Source: Asaia bogorensis (GTDB taxonomy: Bacteria; Pseudomonadota; Alphaproteobacteria; Reyranellales; Reyranellaceae). From it: a DNA stretch of 42,291 nucleotides. The notes below the pieces were generated by a model that was not told the origin of the DNA, did not search any database, and saw nothing but the letters and a program-made list of their open reading frames with translations. The stretch is taken from NCBI GenBank assembly GCA_945905835.1, contig CAMDQJ010000019.1:1-42291 (forward strand), given 5' to 3'. The position numbers and the translations under genes were made by a program. Every line of letters starts with the position of its first letter. Within the stretch, counting starts at the first letter, position 1. Positions 24,460-33,570 of this stretch are shown here, in pieces.

Positions 24460-25466
24460 CGCTGCAACAAACAACAATCGCCGTAGGAATAGAAGCGGTA
24501 TCGCTTGGTCACGGCATGCGCATAGACCACTTTCATGCGAGCCAGCCCGGCGAAGGCTGCGACCAGCATGAACAGCGTAGAGCGCGGCAGGTGGAAGTTG
24601 GTGAGCAGCAGGTCGGCGACGCGGAACTCGAAGCCCGGCGTGATGAAGATGTCGGTTTGGCCGGTCCAGGCGCGCATCGGGCCGTCACGGGCGACCGATT
24701 CCAGCAGGCGCAGCGAGGTCGTGCCGATGCAGACGACGCGCTGTGCCGCGGCGACAGCGTCGGCGGTGGCCTGCGGGACTTCACCCCATTCGGCGTGCAT
24801 GAAATGCTGCTCCGTATCGTCCACCCGCACCGGCTGGAAGGTGCCGGCGCCGACATGGAGCGTGACGCCGGCGGTGGCGATGCCGGCGGCGGTGAGAGCG
24901 GCCATCAGTTCAGGCGTGAAATGCAGGCCCGCCGTCGGCGCGGCAACCGAGCCATCGTGCTTGGCGAACAGCGTCTGGTAGTCGGCGCGGTCCTGCGCGT
25001 CGGCGACACCACCCCTGATGTAGGGGGGCAAGGGCACGGCGCCGCTGCGTTCGATTGTGGCCAGTAGATCGGGTCCGGCGCGATCGAAGAGAAGTTCTAC
25101 CGATCCGTCCTCGTGCTTGGCTGCGAGGCGCGCGCCAAGTGTGCCGAAGGTGAGGACATCTCCGATTTTGAGGCGCTTGGTTGGCCGTGCGAAGGCGAGC
25201 CATTTGTCGGGACCGAGTTCGCGGATCAGCAGAGCTTCTACTTTGCCGCCGCTCGCCCGTTTGCCGAGCAGGCGCGCCGGGATCACCTTGGTGTCGTTGA
25301 ACACCAGCAAGTCACCCTTCTTCAGCAGCGACGGCAGCTCGCGCACGGTGCGGTCATGCAGGCCGTCGGCTGCTACATCGAGCAGGCGCGCTGCATCGCG
25401 CGGCACGACAGGCCGCTGCGCAATCAGGTCTTGGGGCAGTTCGAAGTCGAAGAGATTGACACGCAT
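24456..25466 (-). CDS. queA: tRNA preQ1(34) S-adenosylmethionine ribosyltransferase-isomerase
   Basis: 336-aa enzyme that transfers the ribosyl group of SAM to preQ1 in tRNA, making epoxyqueuosine. The start [19 protein letters not shown] is diagnostic and fixes the ATG at 25466, although the frame is open further upstream. Other blocks are [53 protein letters not shown] and [14 protein letters not shown], ending [10 protein letters not shown]. It follows the MBL-fold gene by five base pairs and overlaps tgt by four, so translation is coupled. The residues are typical and I see no lesion. Confidence 0.96.
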   Translation of the reverse strand: MRVNLFDFELPQDLIAQRPVVPRDAARLLDVAADGLHDRTVRELPSLLKKGDLLVFNDTKVIPARLLGKRASGGKVEALLIRELGPDKWLAFARPTKRLKIGDVLTFGTLGARLAAKHEDGSVELLFDRAGPDLLATIERSGAVPLPPYIRGGVADAQDRADYQTLFAKHDGSVAAPTAGLHFTPELMAALTAAGIATAGVTLHVGAGTFQPVRVDDTEQHFMHAEWGEVPQATADAVAAAQRVVCIGTTSLRLLESVARDGPMRAWTGQTDIFITPGFEFRVADLLLTNFHLPRSTLFMLVAAFAGLARMKVVYAHAVTKRYRFYSYGDCCLLQR

Positions 25467-25471
25467 CGGCT

Positions 25472-26599
25472 TTAGGCCGTGCCGGTGTCCATCATCTCGG
25501 CTTCGGAATCGTCGGCGGGCGATGTCGAACCGGCATCGACCAGCGCCACGAAGCGGTGCACGCCGCCCGCGACCACGCGCGTCACGCGCGCCCGCGTCTC
25601 CAGGCAATGCAGATGCGCCAGCGTCTCGCCAAAGGCGAAGACGATCTGGTTGTTGTCGAGATGGCGCGGGAACAGCACCGGCACCATGTCCCAGCCGGTC
25701 GAGCCGCGCGATCCGGTGCGCGCGATCGCCGCCGTGATCTCATTGAGGCGCGCGTCGTGATGGGCCACCAGCTGGTCGAGCCGGGTATGCATGCCGATGA
25801 AGGGAAAGCCGTGGCTCGGCAGCACCAGCGCGTCGGCCGGCAGACGCCGGAACCGCGAGAAGCCGTCCAAGAACCAGGTCAGCGCATCGGCGAAGGGCTC
25901 GTTAGGCCACACGCCGACATTGGTGCTGATCTTGGGCAGCACCTGGTCGCCTGCGATCAGCACGTTCAGCTCCGGGCACCATAGCGAGGCATGCTCGGGC
26001 GCATGGCCGCGGCCGACGACCACATCCCAGCGATGGCCGCCCAGGGTCAGCGGATGGGCATGGATCATGCGCTGGAAGGCGTGCGGCAGCGGCGCCACGC
26101 CCTTGGCGTAGCCGCCCTTGTGGCGATGAAACATCGGGATGCTCTCGGCCGGCACGCCGTTGCGCACGAGATGGGCGCCGCGCATGTCCTCGTTCTCGAT
26201 GAAGTCGTTGCGCGTGGCGACGGCGCTCATGTACTCGCCGAGGGTCATCCAAAGCGGCGCGTTCCAGCGTTCGCACAGCCAGCCGGCAAGGCCGATATGG
26301 TCGGGATGCATATGCGTGCCGATGATGCGCGTCACCGGCTTGCCGTTGAGGCGGGTGGCGAAGATCTTCTCCCACAGCACGCGCGTATCGTCGGTGTTGA
26401 TGCCGGTATCGACGATGGTCCAGCCGTCCTTCTCCTCGACCAGCCACAGGTTGATGTGGTTGAGCTGGAAAGGCAGGGGCATGCGCAGCCAGTAGATGCC
26501 GGGCGCCACGTTCTTGATGTCGCCGGGCTCCGGCACGTCGCCGCAGGGAAAGCGCAGCTGCGCCAGAAGGCGTTGGGACTCGGTGATTGCGTCGGGCAT
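25472..26599 (-). CDS. MBL-fold metallohydrolase
   Basis: 375 aa. The metallo-beta-lactamase core has [12 protein letters not shown], the metal motif THMHPDHIG (His 96, His 98, Asp 100, His 101), a [12 protein letters not shown] segment carrying the third His, and [11 protein letters not shown] with the bridging Asp. The C-terminal third ([18 protein letters not shown], then a winged-helix-like end) resembles the LACTB2/'MBL-fold with C-terminal winged helix' group. The substrate is unknown; glyoxalase II-like thioester hydrolysis or an RNA-processing role are both seen in relatives. It is the second gene of the purD unit, 30 bp after purD and five before queA. The Asp/Ser-rich tail is unconserved. 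Confidence 0.9.
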   Translation of the reverse strand: MPDAITESQRLLAQLRFPCGDVPEPGDIKNVAPGIYWLRMPLPFQLNHINLWLVEEKDGWTIVDTGINTDDTRVLWEKIFATRLNGKPVTRIIGTHMHPDHIGLAGWLCERWNAPLWMTLGEYMSAVATRNDFIENEDMRGAHLVRNGVPAESIPMFHRHKGGYAKGVAPLPHAFQRMIHAHPLTLGGHRWDVVVGRGHAPEHASLWCPELNVLIAGDQVLPKISTNVGVWPNEPFADALTWFLDGFSRFRRLPADALVLPSHGFPFIGMHTRLDQLVAHHDARLNEITAAIARTGSRGSTGWDMVPVLFPRHLDNNQIVFAFGETLAHLHCLETRARVTRVVAGGVHRFVALVDAGSTSPADDSEAEMMDTGTA

Positions 26600-26629
26600 C
26601 AGGCGAACCTAGCAGCTAGGGCGGCGCTG

Positions 26630-27907
26630 TCACGGCCGGCGGGCGACGGCCCGCCATGCAATATCGCGCCGGCAGAAGCCCTCCGGCCAGTCGATCAGGT
26701 CGACGGCGCGATAGGCCCGCGTGCGGGCTTCCTCGACCGTGGGGGCCATGGCGCTGACGTTCAGCACGCGGCCGCCATTGGCGAGGATGCGCTGGCCGTC
26801 GGCCTTGGTGCCGGCATGGAAAATTTGCACGCCCTCGACCTTGGCGGCGCGATCGAGACCGCGGATCTCGCTGCCCTTTCCGTAGGCATCGGGATAGCCG
26901 TTGGTCGCCATGATGACCGTGAGCGCCACCTGGTCGGACCAGCGCAGGTCGAGATGGTCGAGGCCGCCATCGACGCAGGCGAGCAGCGCCGGCACCAGGT
27001 CGGACTTCAGGCGCATCATCAGCACCTGGCATTCCGGATCGCCGAAGCGGCAGTTGTACTCCACCAGGCGCGGGCCCTTGGCGTCGATCATCACCCCGGC
27101 ATAGAGCACGCCCTTGAACGGCGTGCCGGCTTGGGCCATGGCGCGCACCGTCGGCAGCACGATCTCGTCCAGGGTGCGCTTCTGCATGGCCGCGTCGAAA
27201 ATCGGCGCGGGCGAGTAGGCGCCCATGCCGCCGGTGTTTGGGCCCTTGTCGCCATCGAAGGCGCGCTTGTGGTCCTGCGCGGCGACCAGCGGGAGCACGT
27301 GCTCGCCGTCGCTCAGCGCGAAGAAGCTCGCTTCTTCTCCCTGCATGAACTCCTCGATCACGACCGATGCGCCGGCCGCACCGAAGCGGTTGCCCGAGAG
27401 CATGTCGCGCACCGCCTCGATCGCCTGGCCCTCCGTCTCGGCCACGATCACGCCCTTGCCGGCGGCGAGCCCGTCGGCCTTGACCACGATCGGCGCGCCC
27501 TGCGCCCTGATGTAGGCCTCGGCCTTGGCGGTGTCGGTGAAGCGTTCGTAGGCCGCCGTCGGGATGTTGTGCCGCTTGCAGAGCTCCTTGGTGAAGCTCT
27601 TGGAGCCTTCGATCCGGGCCGCGGCCTTGGAAGGTCCCCAAACCTTGATGCCGGCGGCCGTGAAGCCATCGGCCATGCCGGCGACCAGCGGCACGTCGGG
27701 TCCGATCACCACGAAGTCGATCTTCTCCCGCTGGGCGAGCGTCACCTGGCCGGGAATATCCTCGGCGCCGACGTCGAAGCAGTCGGCCACCTGGGCGATA
27801 CCGGCATTGCCGGGGGCACAGAACAATTTTGTGCACAGGGGTGAAGCGGCGATGGCCCAACAGAGCGCATGCTCGCGACCGCCGCCGCCGACGACCAAAA
27901 TGCGCAT
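26630..27907 (-). CDS. purD: Phosphoribosylamine-glycine ligase
   Basis: 425-aa ATP-grasp enzyme of purine synthesis that joins glycine to 5-phosphoribosylamine. N-domain MRILVVGGGGREHALCWAI; ATP-grasp segments APIVVKADGLAAGKGVIVAE and VVIEEFMQGEEASFFALSDG; the TGGMGAYSPAP loop, LYAGVMIDAKGPRLVEYNCR and FGDPECQ carry the metal-binding Glu/Asn. Length and motif order are full-length. It starts at ATG 27907 and is divergent from the orphan Phd antitoxin with about 76 bp between starts. It leads the minus-strand unit purD, MBL, queA, tgt, pncA, in which gaps are only -4 to 30 bp. Confidence 0.96.
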   Translation of the reverse strand: MRILVVGGGGREHALCWAIAASPLCTKLFCAPGNAGIAQVADCFDVGAEDIPGQVTLAQREKIDFVVIGPDVPLVAGMADGFTAAGIKVWGPSKAAARIEGSKSFTKELCKRHNIPTAAYERFTDTAKAEAYIRAQGAPIVVKADGLAAGKGVIVAETEGQAIEAVRDMLSGNRFGAAGASVVIEEFMQGEEASFFALSDGEHVLPLVAAQDHKRAFDGDKGPNTGGMGAYSPAPIFDAAMQKRTLDEIVLPTVRAMAQAGTPFKGVLYAGVMIDAKGPRLVEYNCRFGDPECQVLMMRLKSDLVPALLACVDGGLDHLDLRWSDQVALTVIMATNGYPDAYGKGSEIRGLDRAAKVEGVQIFHAGTKADGQRILANGGRVLNVSAMAPTVEEARTRAYRAVDLIDWPEGFCRRDIAWRAVARRP

Positions 27908-27983
27908 CTTTAACCCTTTGAAGTACTGACGTTTTTTGGCAACATGGCCATGATCACAACAACCTTCACATCACGCATCTGCC

Positions 27984-28217
27984 ATGACAAAAACCATGGA
28001 AGCCTCCGAGTGCAAAGCGAAGTTTTTCGACGTGCTCGATGAGGTGGCAGCTCTTCATCAGCGAGTTATCGTGACCAAGGACGGTAAGCCAATCGCAGAG
28101 ATTGTGCCCTTCATCGGCAGGCCGAAATCGATTCTCGGGGCCTTAAAAGGCTCAGTCACGATCCTGGGTGATCTGGACGAGCCACTCGATGTGGAGTGGG
28201 AAGCGCTCAAGGAATGA
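27984..28217 (+). CDS. Phd/YefM-family antitoxin, toxin absent
   Basis: 77 aa with the N-terminal DNA-binding fold of Phd/YefM antitoxins: TMEASECKAKFFDVLDEVAA, VIVTKDGKPIAEIVPF, followed by an acidic linear tail (LGDLDEPLDVEWEALKE) that normally wraps the toxin. The tail usually pairs with a PIN-domain VapC-type toxin starting within a few bases. Here the downstream ATG at 28222 gives no toxin: the frames there close within 20 codons and xseA begins at 28280. So it is an orphan, either because the toxin was lost or because it acts in trans. Acts as a dimeric repressor; start ATG 27984. Confidence 0.85.
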   Translation: MTKTMEASECKAKFFDVLDEVAALHQRVIVTKDGKPIAEIVPFIGRPKSILGALKGSVTILGDLDEPLDVEWEALKE

Positions 28218-28279
28218 GCAATGTTCGCACTTGGACACGTTCGCTCGCGTGCATCGACGCGCGCGTGTAGCCTCTGGTC

Positions 28280-29791
28280 ATGGAATCGACGGCGCCTGAA
28301 CAGGCGGTGAGCAATGTCCCGGAATTCTCGGTCTCCGAGCTCAGCTTCGCGCTGAAGCGCGAGATCGAGACGGCGTTTCCGCGCGTGCGCGTGCGCGGCG
28401 AGATCAGCCAGCCGTCATTCCCGCGCTCCGGCCACTGCTACTTCCGGCTGAAGGACGAGAACGCCGTGATCGACGGTGTTGCCTGGAAAGGCACGATCCC
28501 GCGGCTCGGCATCCGGATCGAGGAGGGACTGGAGGTCATCGCCACCGGCAAGCTCACGACCTATGCCGGCTCCTCGCGCTACCAGATCATCGTCGACCGG
28601 CTCGAGCTGGCCGGCGAAGGCGCGCTGCTCAAGCTGCTTGAGGACCGGCGCAAGAAGCTCGCCGCCGAAGGCCTGTTCGAAACAGACCGCAAGCGGCCGC
28701 TGCCGTTCCTGCCCGAAGTCATCGGTGTCGTGACCTCGCCCTCGGGCGCGGTGATCCGCGACATTTTGCATCGCCTGGCCGACCGCTTTCCGCGTCACGT
28801 GCTGGTGTGGCCCGTGGCCGTGCAGGGCGAGAAGGCGGCGGGCGAAGTAGCGGCGGCCATCGCGGGTTTCAACAAGCTCGCCGTCGGCGGCGCGGTGCCG
28901 CGGCCCGACATCCTGATCGTGGCGCGCGGCGGTGGCAGCCTCGAAGACCTCTGGGCCTTCAACGAGGAGATCGTGGTGCGCGCCGCCGCGGCCTCGACCA
29001 TTCCGCTGATCTCTGCCGTCGGTCATGAGACCGACACGACCCTGATCGACTTCGCCTCGGACCGCCGCGCGCCGACGCCGACCGCGGCAGCCGAAATGGC
29101 GGTGCCGGTGCGCGCCGATCTGCTGACTCAAACGCTCGATTTCGGCAAGCGCACCATGGCCTGCATGAACCGCGCGCTGCGCGATGCGGCCTTCGCGCTC
29201 AGCAGCCTGGCGCGCGGCCTCGGCGATCCACGCCGGCTGATCGAGGAACGCCAGCAGCGCGTCGATGTGAGCGGCGAGCGGCTGGCATTGGCGACCCGCC
29301 AACTGGTCGAGCGCCGCGCCCATGCATTGGTGGCGGCGCGGCTCGTCGGTCCGCAGGCAGTGATCGCGGCCAAGCAGCAGCTTCTCGTCGGCGAGGCGCG
29401 CGCGCTCGATGGCGCGATGAAGCGCTTCAAGGGCGACGCCCTGCAGAAATACGAACGGGCCTTCGACCGGCTGGAGCAGTTCGGCGACCGCCTGAAGCGC
29501 CATGGTACCGATCTGCTGGTGCACGGACAGCGCCAGGTCGAGCAGGCGGCCAAGCTGCTCGAAAGTTATTCCTTTCATTCCGTGCTCAACCGTGGCTTCG
29601 CCCTGGTTCGCGACCAGGACGGTGCGCCAGTGCTGGCGGCGGCAGGAACGCGTGCCGGCGACGCGCTTGGCATTGAATTCGCCGACGGCCGCATCGGCGC
29701 CCGCGTCACCGAGGCACCGGTATCGACGCCGCGTCCGGCCGCGCCACCCAAGCGGCGCGAGGGCGGCGGCAATCAAGGCTCGCTTCTTTAG
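28280..29791 (+). CDS. xseA: Exodeoxyribonuclease VII large subunit
   Basis: 503-aa large subunit of the single-strand-specific nuclease ExoVII, which degrades ssDNA to oligonucleotides and works in mismatch repair and recombination. The N-terminal OB fold (about 12-110) has FSVSELSFALKREIETAFPR and CYFRLKDENAVIDG; the catalytic domain includes VVTSPSGAVIRDILHRL, ILIVARGGGSLEDLWAFNEE and SAVGHETDTTLIDFASDRRA. A long coiled coil follows (about 280-440), then NRGFALVRDQDG. The small subunit xseB is not in this window. The gene is intact; start ATG 28280. It is followed ten bases later by the RraA-like gene with GGAGAG. Confidence 0.95.
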   Translation: MESTAPEQAVSNVPEFSVSELSFALKREIETAFPRVRVRGEISQPSFPRSGHCYFRLKDENAVIDGVAWKGTIPRLGIRIEEGLEVIATGKLTTYAGSSRYQIIVDRLELAGEGALLKLLEDRRKKLAAEGLFETDRKRPLPFLPEVIGVVTSPSGAVIRDILHRLADRFPRHVLVWPVAVQGEKAAGEVAAAIAGFNKLAVGGAVPRPDILIVARGGGSLEDLWAFNEEIVVRAAAASTIPLISAVGHETDTTLIDFASDRRAPTPTAAAEMAVPVRADLLTQTLDFGKRTMACMNRALRDAAFALSSLARGLGDPRRLIEERQQRVDVSGERLALATRQLVERRAHALVAARLVGPQAVIAAKQQLLVGEARALDGAMKRFKGDALQKYERAFDRLEQFGDRLKRHGTDLLVHGQRQVEQAAKLLESYSFHSVLNRGFALVRDQDGAPVLAAAGTRAGDALGIEFADGRIGARVTEAPVSTPRPAAPPKRREGGGNQGSLL

Positions 29792-29801
29792 GAGAGACGG
29801 A

Positions 29802-30539
29802 ATGACCACCGCGCCGCTGTCGGCCGATACCATCAGGAATTTCATGTATGCCAGCACCGCCACCGTCTCCATGCAGATGATGAAGCGCGGCTTTCGCAAC
29901 GTCGCGATCAACGGGGTGAAGCCGCTCAATCCCAAGGCGGTGCGGCTGGTCGGGCCGGCTTATACCTTGCGCTACATCCCCAGCCGCGAGGATCTCGACA
30001 AGGCGCCGACCCCCGCCGATCCGCCGACCGCCCAGCGCGCGGCGATCGAGGAGACGCCGGCCGGCCACGTGCTGGTGATCGGCACCGAGGGCAATACGCG
30101 CTCCGGCACCCTGGGCGACATCCTGGCGCTGCGCCTCAAGGTGCGTGGCGTGGCCGGCGTGCTCTCCGATGGTGCGATGCGCGACTCGCCGGTGATCGGC
30201 AAGTTCGACTTTCCGGTCTACTGCACGGCCGCCGCCGCACCGCCCAGCATGGCCAACCTGCATCCCGTCGAGGTCCAGACGCCGGTCGGCATCTGCGGCG
30301 TGCCGGTCTATCCCGGCGACGTGATCGTGGCCGACGAGGACGGCGCCATCGTCGTGCCGCGTCATCTCGCCGACGAGGTGGCGCGCGATTCCTTCGAGCA
30401 GGAGCGGTTGGAAAAGTTCGTCGCCATCCGCATCGGCCAGGGCCGCGAGATTCCCGGCGTCTACCCGCCCAACGACCAGACCAAGAAGGACTATGCGGAG
30501 TGGATCAAGGCGGGTGAGCCGTCAGACTGGCCCAAGTAG
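29802..30539 (+). CDS. RraA/HMG-aldolase family protein
   Basis: 245 aa, RraA-like fold. The typical central segments are SGTLGDILALRLKVRGVAGV, SDGAMRDSPVIGKFDFPVYC, GDVIVADEDGAIVVPRHLA with the Asp/Arg pair of the metal site in divalent-metal aldolases. The family includes HMG/CHA aldolase (4-hydroxy-4-methyl-2-oxoglutarate) and oxaloacetate decarboxylases; true RNase E inhibitors are a small branch, so an aldolase or decarboxylase is likelier here. The ATG at 29802 with GGAGAG fixes the start. The next gene is an FAH-family hydrolase 27 bp on, consistent with an aromatic or dicarboxylic acid pathway. Confidence 0.9.
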   Translation: MTTAPLSADTIRNFMYASTATVSMQMMKRGFRNVAINGVKPLNPKAVRLVGPAYTLRYIPSREDLDKAPTPADPPTAQRAAIEETPAGHVLVIGTEGNTRSGTLGDILALRLKVRGVAGVLSDGAMRDSPVIGKFDFPVYCTAAAAPPSMANLHPVEVQTPVGICGVPVYPGDVIVADEDGAIVVPRHLADEVARDSFEQERLEKFVAIRIGQGREIPGVYPPNDQTKKDYAEWIKAGEPSDWPK

Positions 30540-30566
30540 CCGCCTTTAAAGAGTTCGAGGAAAGAA

Positions 30567-31445
30567 ATGCGTTTCGCGACAGTCGAGTACAAGGGCAAGA
30601 CGTTCGTCGGTTCGGTCGACACGTCATCCGGGAGCGTGACGCCGCTGGTGACTCGCGATGGCGCGCCGGTGACCGATCTCATGGAAGTCATTCGCAACCA
30701 TGCGCGGTTCGCCAGCCTCTATTCGGTCGCCGGCGAGACGATCGCGTTGCCGGCGCTGAAGCTGCGGGCGCCCCTGATGCCGGTGCGCAACATCATGTGC
30801 GTCGGCAAGAATTATCGCGAGCATGCCAAGGAGTTTACCGCCAGCGGCTTCGACAGCAGTGCGAGCGGCGCCGCCGACGCGATCCCGACGGCGCCGATCA
30901 TCTTCACCAAGGTGCCGCAGTCGGTCATCGGCCCGGATGAGGCGATCCTCTATCCGACAGGGGTGAGCGAGCAGCTCGACTACGAGGCCGAGCTCGCCGT
31001 CGTCATCGGCAAGGCCGGACGCGGCATAGCGCTCAAGTCCACCATGGAGCACGTCTGGGGATACACCATCGTCAACGACGTGACGGCTCGCGACCTGCAG
31101 GCCAAGCACAAGCAGTGGTTCCTCGGCAAGTCGATGGACACTTTCGCGCCCATGGGACCGTGGTGCGTCACCGCCGATGAGGTCGATCTCGCCTCGGCGG
31201 GAATCAGGTGCTGGGTCAATGGCGAGCTTCGCCAGGACGCGAAGTTCGCCGACCTGATCTTCGATGTCCCGACCCTCATCGCCACCATATCGGCCGGCAT
31301 CACCCTCATGCCCGGCGACATCATCGCCACCGGCACGCCGGCGGGTGTCGGCATCGGTTTCAAGCCGCCGCGGTTCCTTGCGAAGGGCGATACGATCTCG
31401 ATGGAAGTCGATGGCATCGGGCGGTTGATCAACACTGTCCGGTAA
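30567..31445 (+). CDS. Fumarylacetoacetate hydrolase family protein
   Basis: 292-aa FAH-family enzyme. Segments GKNYREHAKEF, QLDYEAELAVVIGKAGR (metal-binding Glu pair), GYTIVNDVTARDLQ (Asp), KSMDTFAPMGPWCV and GDIIATGTPAGVGIGF define the metal-dependent beta-diketone/hydroxymuconate hydrolase-decarboxylase fold. It would cut a carbon-carbon bond in an acylpyruvate or 2-oxo-hept-diene-type intermediate. It directly follows the RraA-like protein, so the two may act in one catabolic route; the substrate is not determined. Full length, start ATG 30567. Confidence 0.92.
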   Translation: MRFATVEYKGKTFVGSVDTSSGSVTPLVTRDGAPVTDLMEVIRNHARFASLYSVAGETIALPALKLRAPLMPVRNIMCVGKNYREHAKEFTASGFDSSASGAADAIPTAPIIFTKVPQSVIGPDEAILYPTGVSEQLDYEAELAVVIGKAGRGIALKSTMEHVWGYTIVNDVTARDLQAKHKQWFLGKSMDTFAPMGPWCVTADEVDLASAGIRCWVNGELRQDAKFADLIFDVPTLIATISAGITLMPGDIIATGTPAGVGIGFKPPRFLAKGDTISMEVDGIGRLINTVR

Positions 31446-31457
31446 GGCTTCCCGACG

Positions 31458-32342
31458 CTATCGCCGGGGCAGCGGCCCGCCGCTCGCCAGATAGACGCCG
31501 GCCGAGATCACGGCGATGCCGAGCCAGTCCGTGAGCGTCGGCCATTCGTCCAGCACCGGAATGGCAAGTAGGGCCGCGATCACCGGGCCGAGCGAGATGA
31601 AGGCGGAGGCGCCCGAGGCGCCGATCAGGGCCACGGCACGGCCGAACAGCACCATTGAGACCACGCCCGTCAGCACGCCCTGATAGACGACCTGCCAGAC
31701 CAGTTCATAGGCAGGTGCAGCGAGCAGGCGCTGCGGGCCGACCAGCAGGAAATAGACCGGCAGGTAGACCGCGGCCGAGGCTACGGCGGCGATGGCGGTG
31801 GCGTGCAAGCCGTCCAGCCGCGAGCGGCGCAGCACGACAGTGTAGGTCGCCCACAGGAGCGTGGCGGAGACGAGGATGATGTGGCCGATGCTCTGGCGTC
31901 CCCAGCTCGCGACGCCGATGCCGGCGATGGTCACGGCGCCCGCGATGATCAGCGCGATGCCGACCTTGCGCGTCGGCGAGAGTACCTCCTTGAGCACGAT
32001 TGCCGACATGATCGCGGTGGTGAGCGGCAGCACGCCCTGGGTGAAGGCGCTGGCATGCGACACCGGCGCGAAGATCAGGCCGGCGCCGACGGCGAGGTTG
32101 TAGGCGGCACCGCCGCCGACGGCGATGGCGATCAGGCCCGTCCAGCCCAGCCGGTCGAGGGCAAAGCCGCGGCGCAGCACCACGGGCAGCAGGATGGCGC
32201 CGGCGATGGTGAAACGCAGAGCTATGAGATCGAGGACGCCGAGATGGCTGTCCATGCCGACGCGCATCGCCACCAGCCAGCCCGCCCAGATAAGAATGGT
32301 GCCGATGGCACACAGGGCGCCGACAACGGAACGCGATGACAT
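31458..32342 (-). CDS. EamA/DMT-family transporter
   Basis: 294 aa with about ten hydrophobic segments in two EamA repeats: SVVGALCAIGTILIWAGWLV near the N-terminus with VGMDSH and a LRFTIAGAILLP helix, then GHIILVSATLLWATYTVVLR opening the second repeat. It is an inner-membrane transporter that may export metabolites or amino acids; the substrate is unknown. It converges with the FAH gene (12 bp between stops) and follows the VOC gene by 25 bp on the same strand. The start is ATG 32342. No lesion is seen. Confidence 0.9.
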   Translation of the reverse strand: MSSRSVVGALCAIGTILIWAGWLVAMRVGMDSHLGVLDLIALRFTIAGAILLPVVLRRGFALDRLGWTGLIAIAVGGGAAYNLAVGAGLIFAPVSHASAFTQGVLPLTTAIMSAIVLKEVLSPTRKVGIALIIAGAVTIAGIGVASWGRQSIGHIILVSATLLWATYTVVLRRSRLDGLHATAIAAVASAAVYLPVYFLLVGPQRLLAAPAYELVWQVVYQGVLTGVVSMVLFGRAVALIGASGASAFISLGPVIAALLAIPVLDEWPTLTDWLGIAVISAGVYLASGGPLPRR

Positions 32343-32367
32343 GCCGCCATCCTAGCAGCCGCCGCCT

Positions 32368-32748
32368 CTATCCGGGAAATTCGCCATACGGCTTGGTGAT
32401 CAGCTCGAGCAGGTGGCCGTTGGGGTCCTCGAAATAGACGCCGCGACCGCCGAAGTGACGGTTGATCTCGCCTTCACCCTTTTTGCTCGGCTCGGCCCAG
32501 TAGCGGATACCCTGTTTTTTGATCTTGGCGAAGCCCGCGTCGAACTCTGCGTCGCTCACCAGGAAGGCATAGTGCTGCATGCGCACTGTTTCGGCTTGGA
32601 TGAAGTCGAGGGTGACGCCGTTGCCGGTCTTCACCGGTAAGAAGTGGCCCCAGTCGGGCTGCACCGGCACGCCCAAAATGTCGGCCAAAAATTTGGCCGA
32701 GGCGTGCTTGTCCTTCGACCAGACGATCAGGTGATTGAGCTCAGCCAT
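32368..32748 (-). CDS. VOC-family (glyoxalase-like) protein
   Basis: 126-aa protein with one vicinal-oxygen-chelate unit made of two beta-alpha-beta-beta-beta repeats: MAELNHLIVWSKDKHASAKF to LPVKTGNGVTLDF, and MQHYAFLVSDAEFDAGFAKI to GRGVYFEDPNGHLLELIT. It has the His, Gln/Glu metal positions of the glyoxalase/bleomycin-resistance fold, with Glu at the C-terminal HLLEL. The ATG at 32748 is the natural start for homologues. However, the frame continues upstream without a stop into the truncated metallophosphoesterase, so a fusion could be made instead. Reaction and substrate are unknown. Confidence 0.85.
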   Translation of the reverse strand: MAELNHLIVWSKDKHASAKFLADILGVPVQPDWGHFLPVKTGNGVTLDFIQAETVRMQHYAFLVSDAEFDAGFAKIKKQGIRYWAEPSKKGEGEINRHFGGRGVYFEDPNGHLLELITKPYGEFPG

Positions 32749-33441
32749 TCCCGGAATTTGGGCGCGGCGGCTGCGCTGTTCAAGATGCCGCGTTGGGCAC
32801 GACCCGGCGCTTGAGCGGCGGCCGCAGACCACGCCGTCGACGCCGCCGCGGCGCGCCTCGGCCGCCACTGCGTGCTCGTAGTTGTCGATGTACTGCACCG
32901 CGTTCTTGACCCGGTGCTTGAGGAAGGCCGAGAGCGACCAATAGGGCAAGCCGAGCTTGCGGCGGGCCCAGTTGAACATGGTGTTGAGGCGCAGCGCCGA
33001 GGCGTAGGCCCAGTCGCCCAGGATGGCGAGCCAGCGGGCGTAGCGCACGATGCCGTCGAACTGGTCGCCATGGATCACCAGCAGCTTGCGGCCGTCCGGG
33101 GTGAGGTGGATGGCGTCTTCCTCGACGCGCAAGCCGCCAAAGGTGAGCTTGAAATACTGCCGCGCCGCCTCGTCGTGGTTGCCCGCGATATAGACCACGT
33201 CGGTGCCTTTGCGCGCCTTGCGCATGATCTTCTGCACGACGTCGTTGTGGGCCTGCGGCCAGTACCACCAGCGCTTCAGCCGCCAGCCGTCGACGATGTC
33301 ACCGACGAGGTAAAGCTGGTCGCATTCGTTGCGCTTGAGGAAGTCGAGCAGCAGCTCGGCCTGGCAGCCGCGCGTGCCGAGATGGATGTCGGACAGGAAG
33401 ATGGCGCGGTGACGGGCGGGATGACGCTCGGTGGCGCTCAT
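32368..33441 (-). CDS. Metallophosphoesterase (UDP-2,3-diacylglucosamine diphosphatase-like), 3' end lost and fused to VOC frame
   Basis: From ATG 33441 the first 207 residues are a calcineurin-like phosphoesterase: FLSDIHLGTRG (metal Asp/His), LVGDIVDGWRL, IAGNHDEA and VIHGDQFDGI, a pattern close to LpxH/LpxI-type and lipid-A pathway enzymes. The normal GVVCGHIHHAE motif is cut after CG (about 32821). The frame then gives about 24 unrelated residues (RRSSAGSCPTRH...) and reads into the VOC ATG, producing a 357-aa chimera. The last metal His pair and the C-terminal ~70 residues are missing, so the enzyme should be dead. In another frame the scar reads PLKRRVVPNAAS and then a stop, probably the end of a former neighbour such as a glycosyltransferase; a deletion of about 1.3 kb is my guess. 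Confidence 0.75.
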   Translation of the reverse strand: MSATERHPARHRAIFLSDIHLGTRGCQAELLLDFLKRNECDQLYLVGDIVDGWRLKRWWYWPQAHNDVVQKIMRKARKGTDVVYIAGNHDEAARQYFKLTFGGLRVEEDAIHLTPDGRKLLVIHGDQFDGIVRYARWLAILGDWAYASALRLNTMFNWARRKLGLPYWSLSAFLKHRVKNAVQYIDNYEHAVAAEARRGGVDGVVCGRRSSAGSCPTRHLEQRSRRAQIPGMAELNHLIVWSKDKHASAKFLADILGVPVQPDWGHFLPVKTGNGVTLDFIQAETVRMQHYAFLVSDAEFDAGFAKIKKQGIRYWAEPSKKGEGEINRHFGGRGVYFEDPNGHLLELITKPYGEFPG

Positions 33442-33570
33442 TCTTCAGCCATGTGGATGAACTGTGGACGCTTTCAAACGGATACAAAATCTGTCGCGTC
33501 CGGTAGCACGACACGCAGCGGATTGTGTATGAACGGCGTTGCGCAGACGTGAACCGGTTATGACAGTTCA

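Noticed and set aside
25991..27844. Long plus-strand open frame opposite purD and the MBL gene
   Set aside because: It shows no recognisable domain, and both genes beneath it are well supported on the minus strand.
28218..28279. Short toxin gene after the Phd antitoxin
   Set aside because: The only frame (from about 28222) is under 20 codons with no PIN or Fic pattern.
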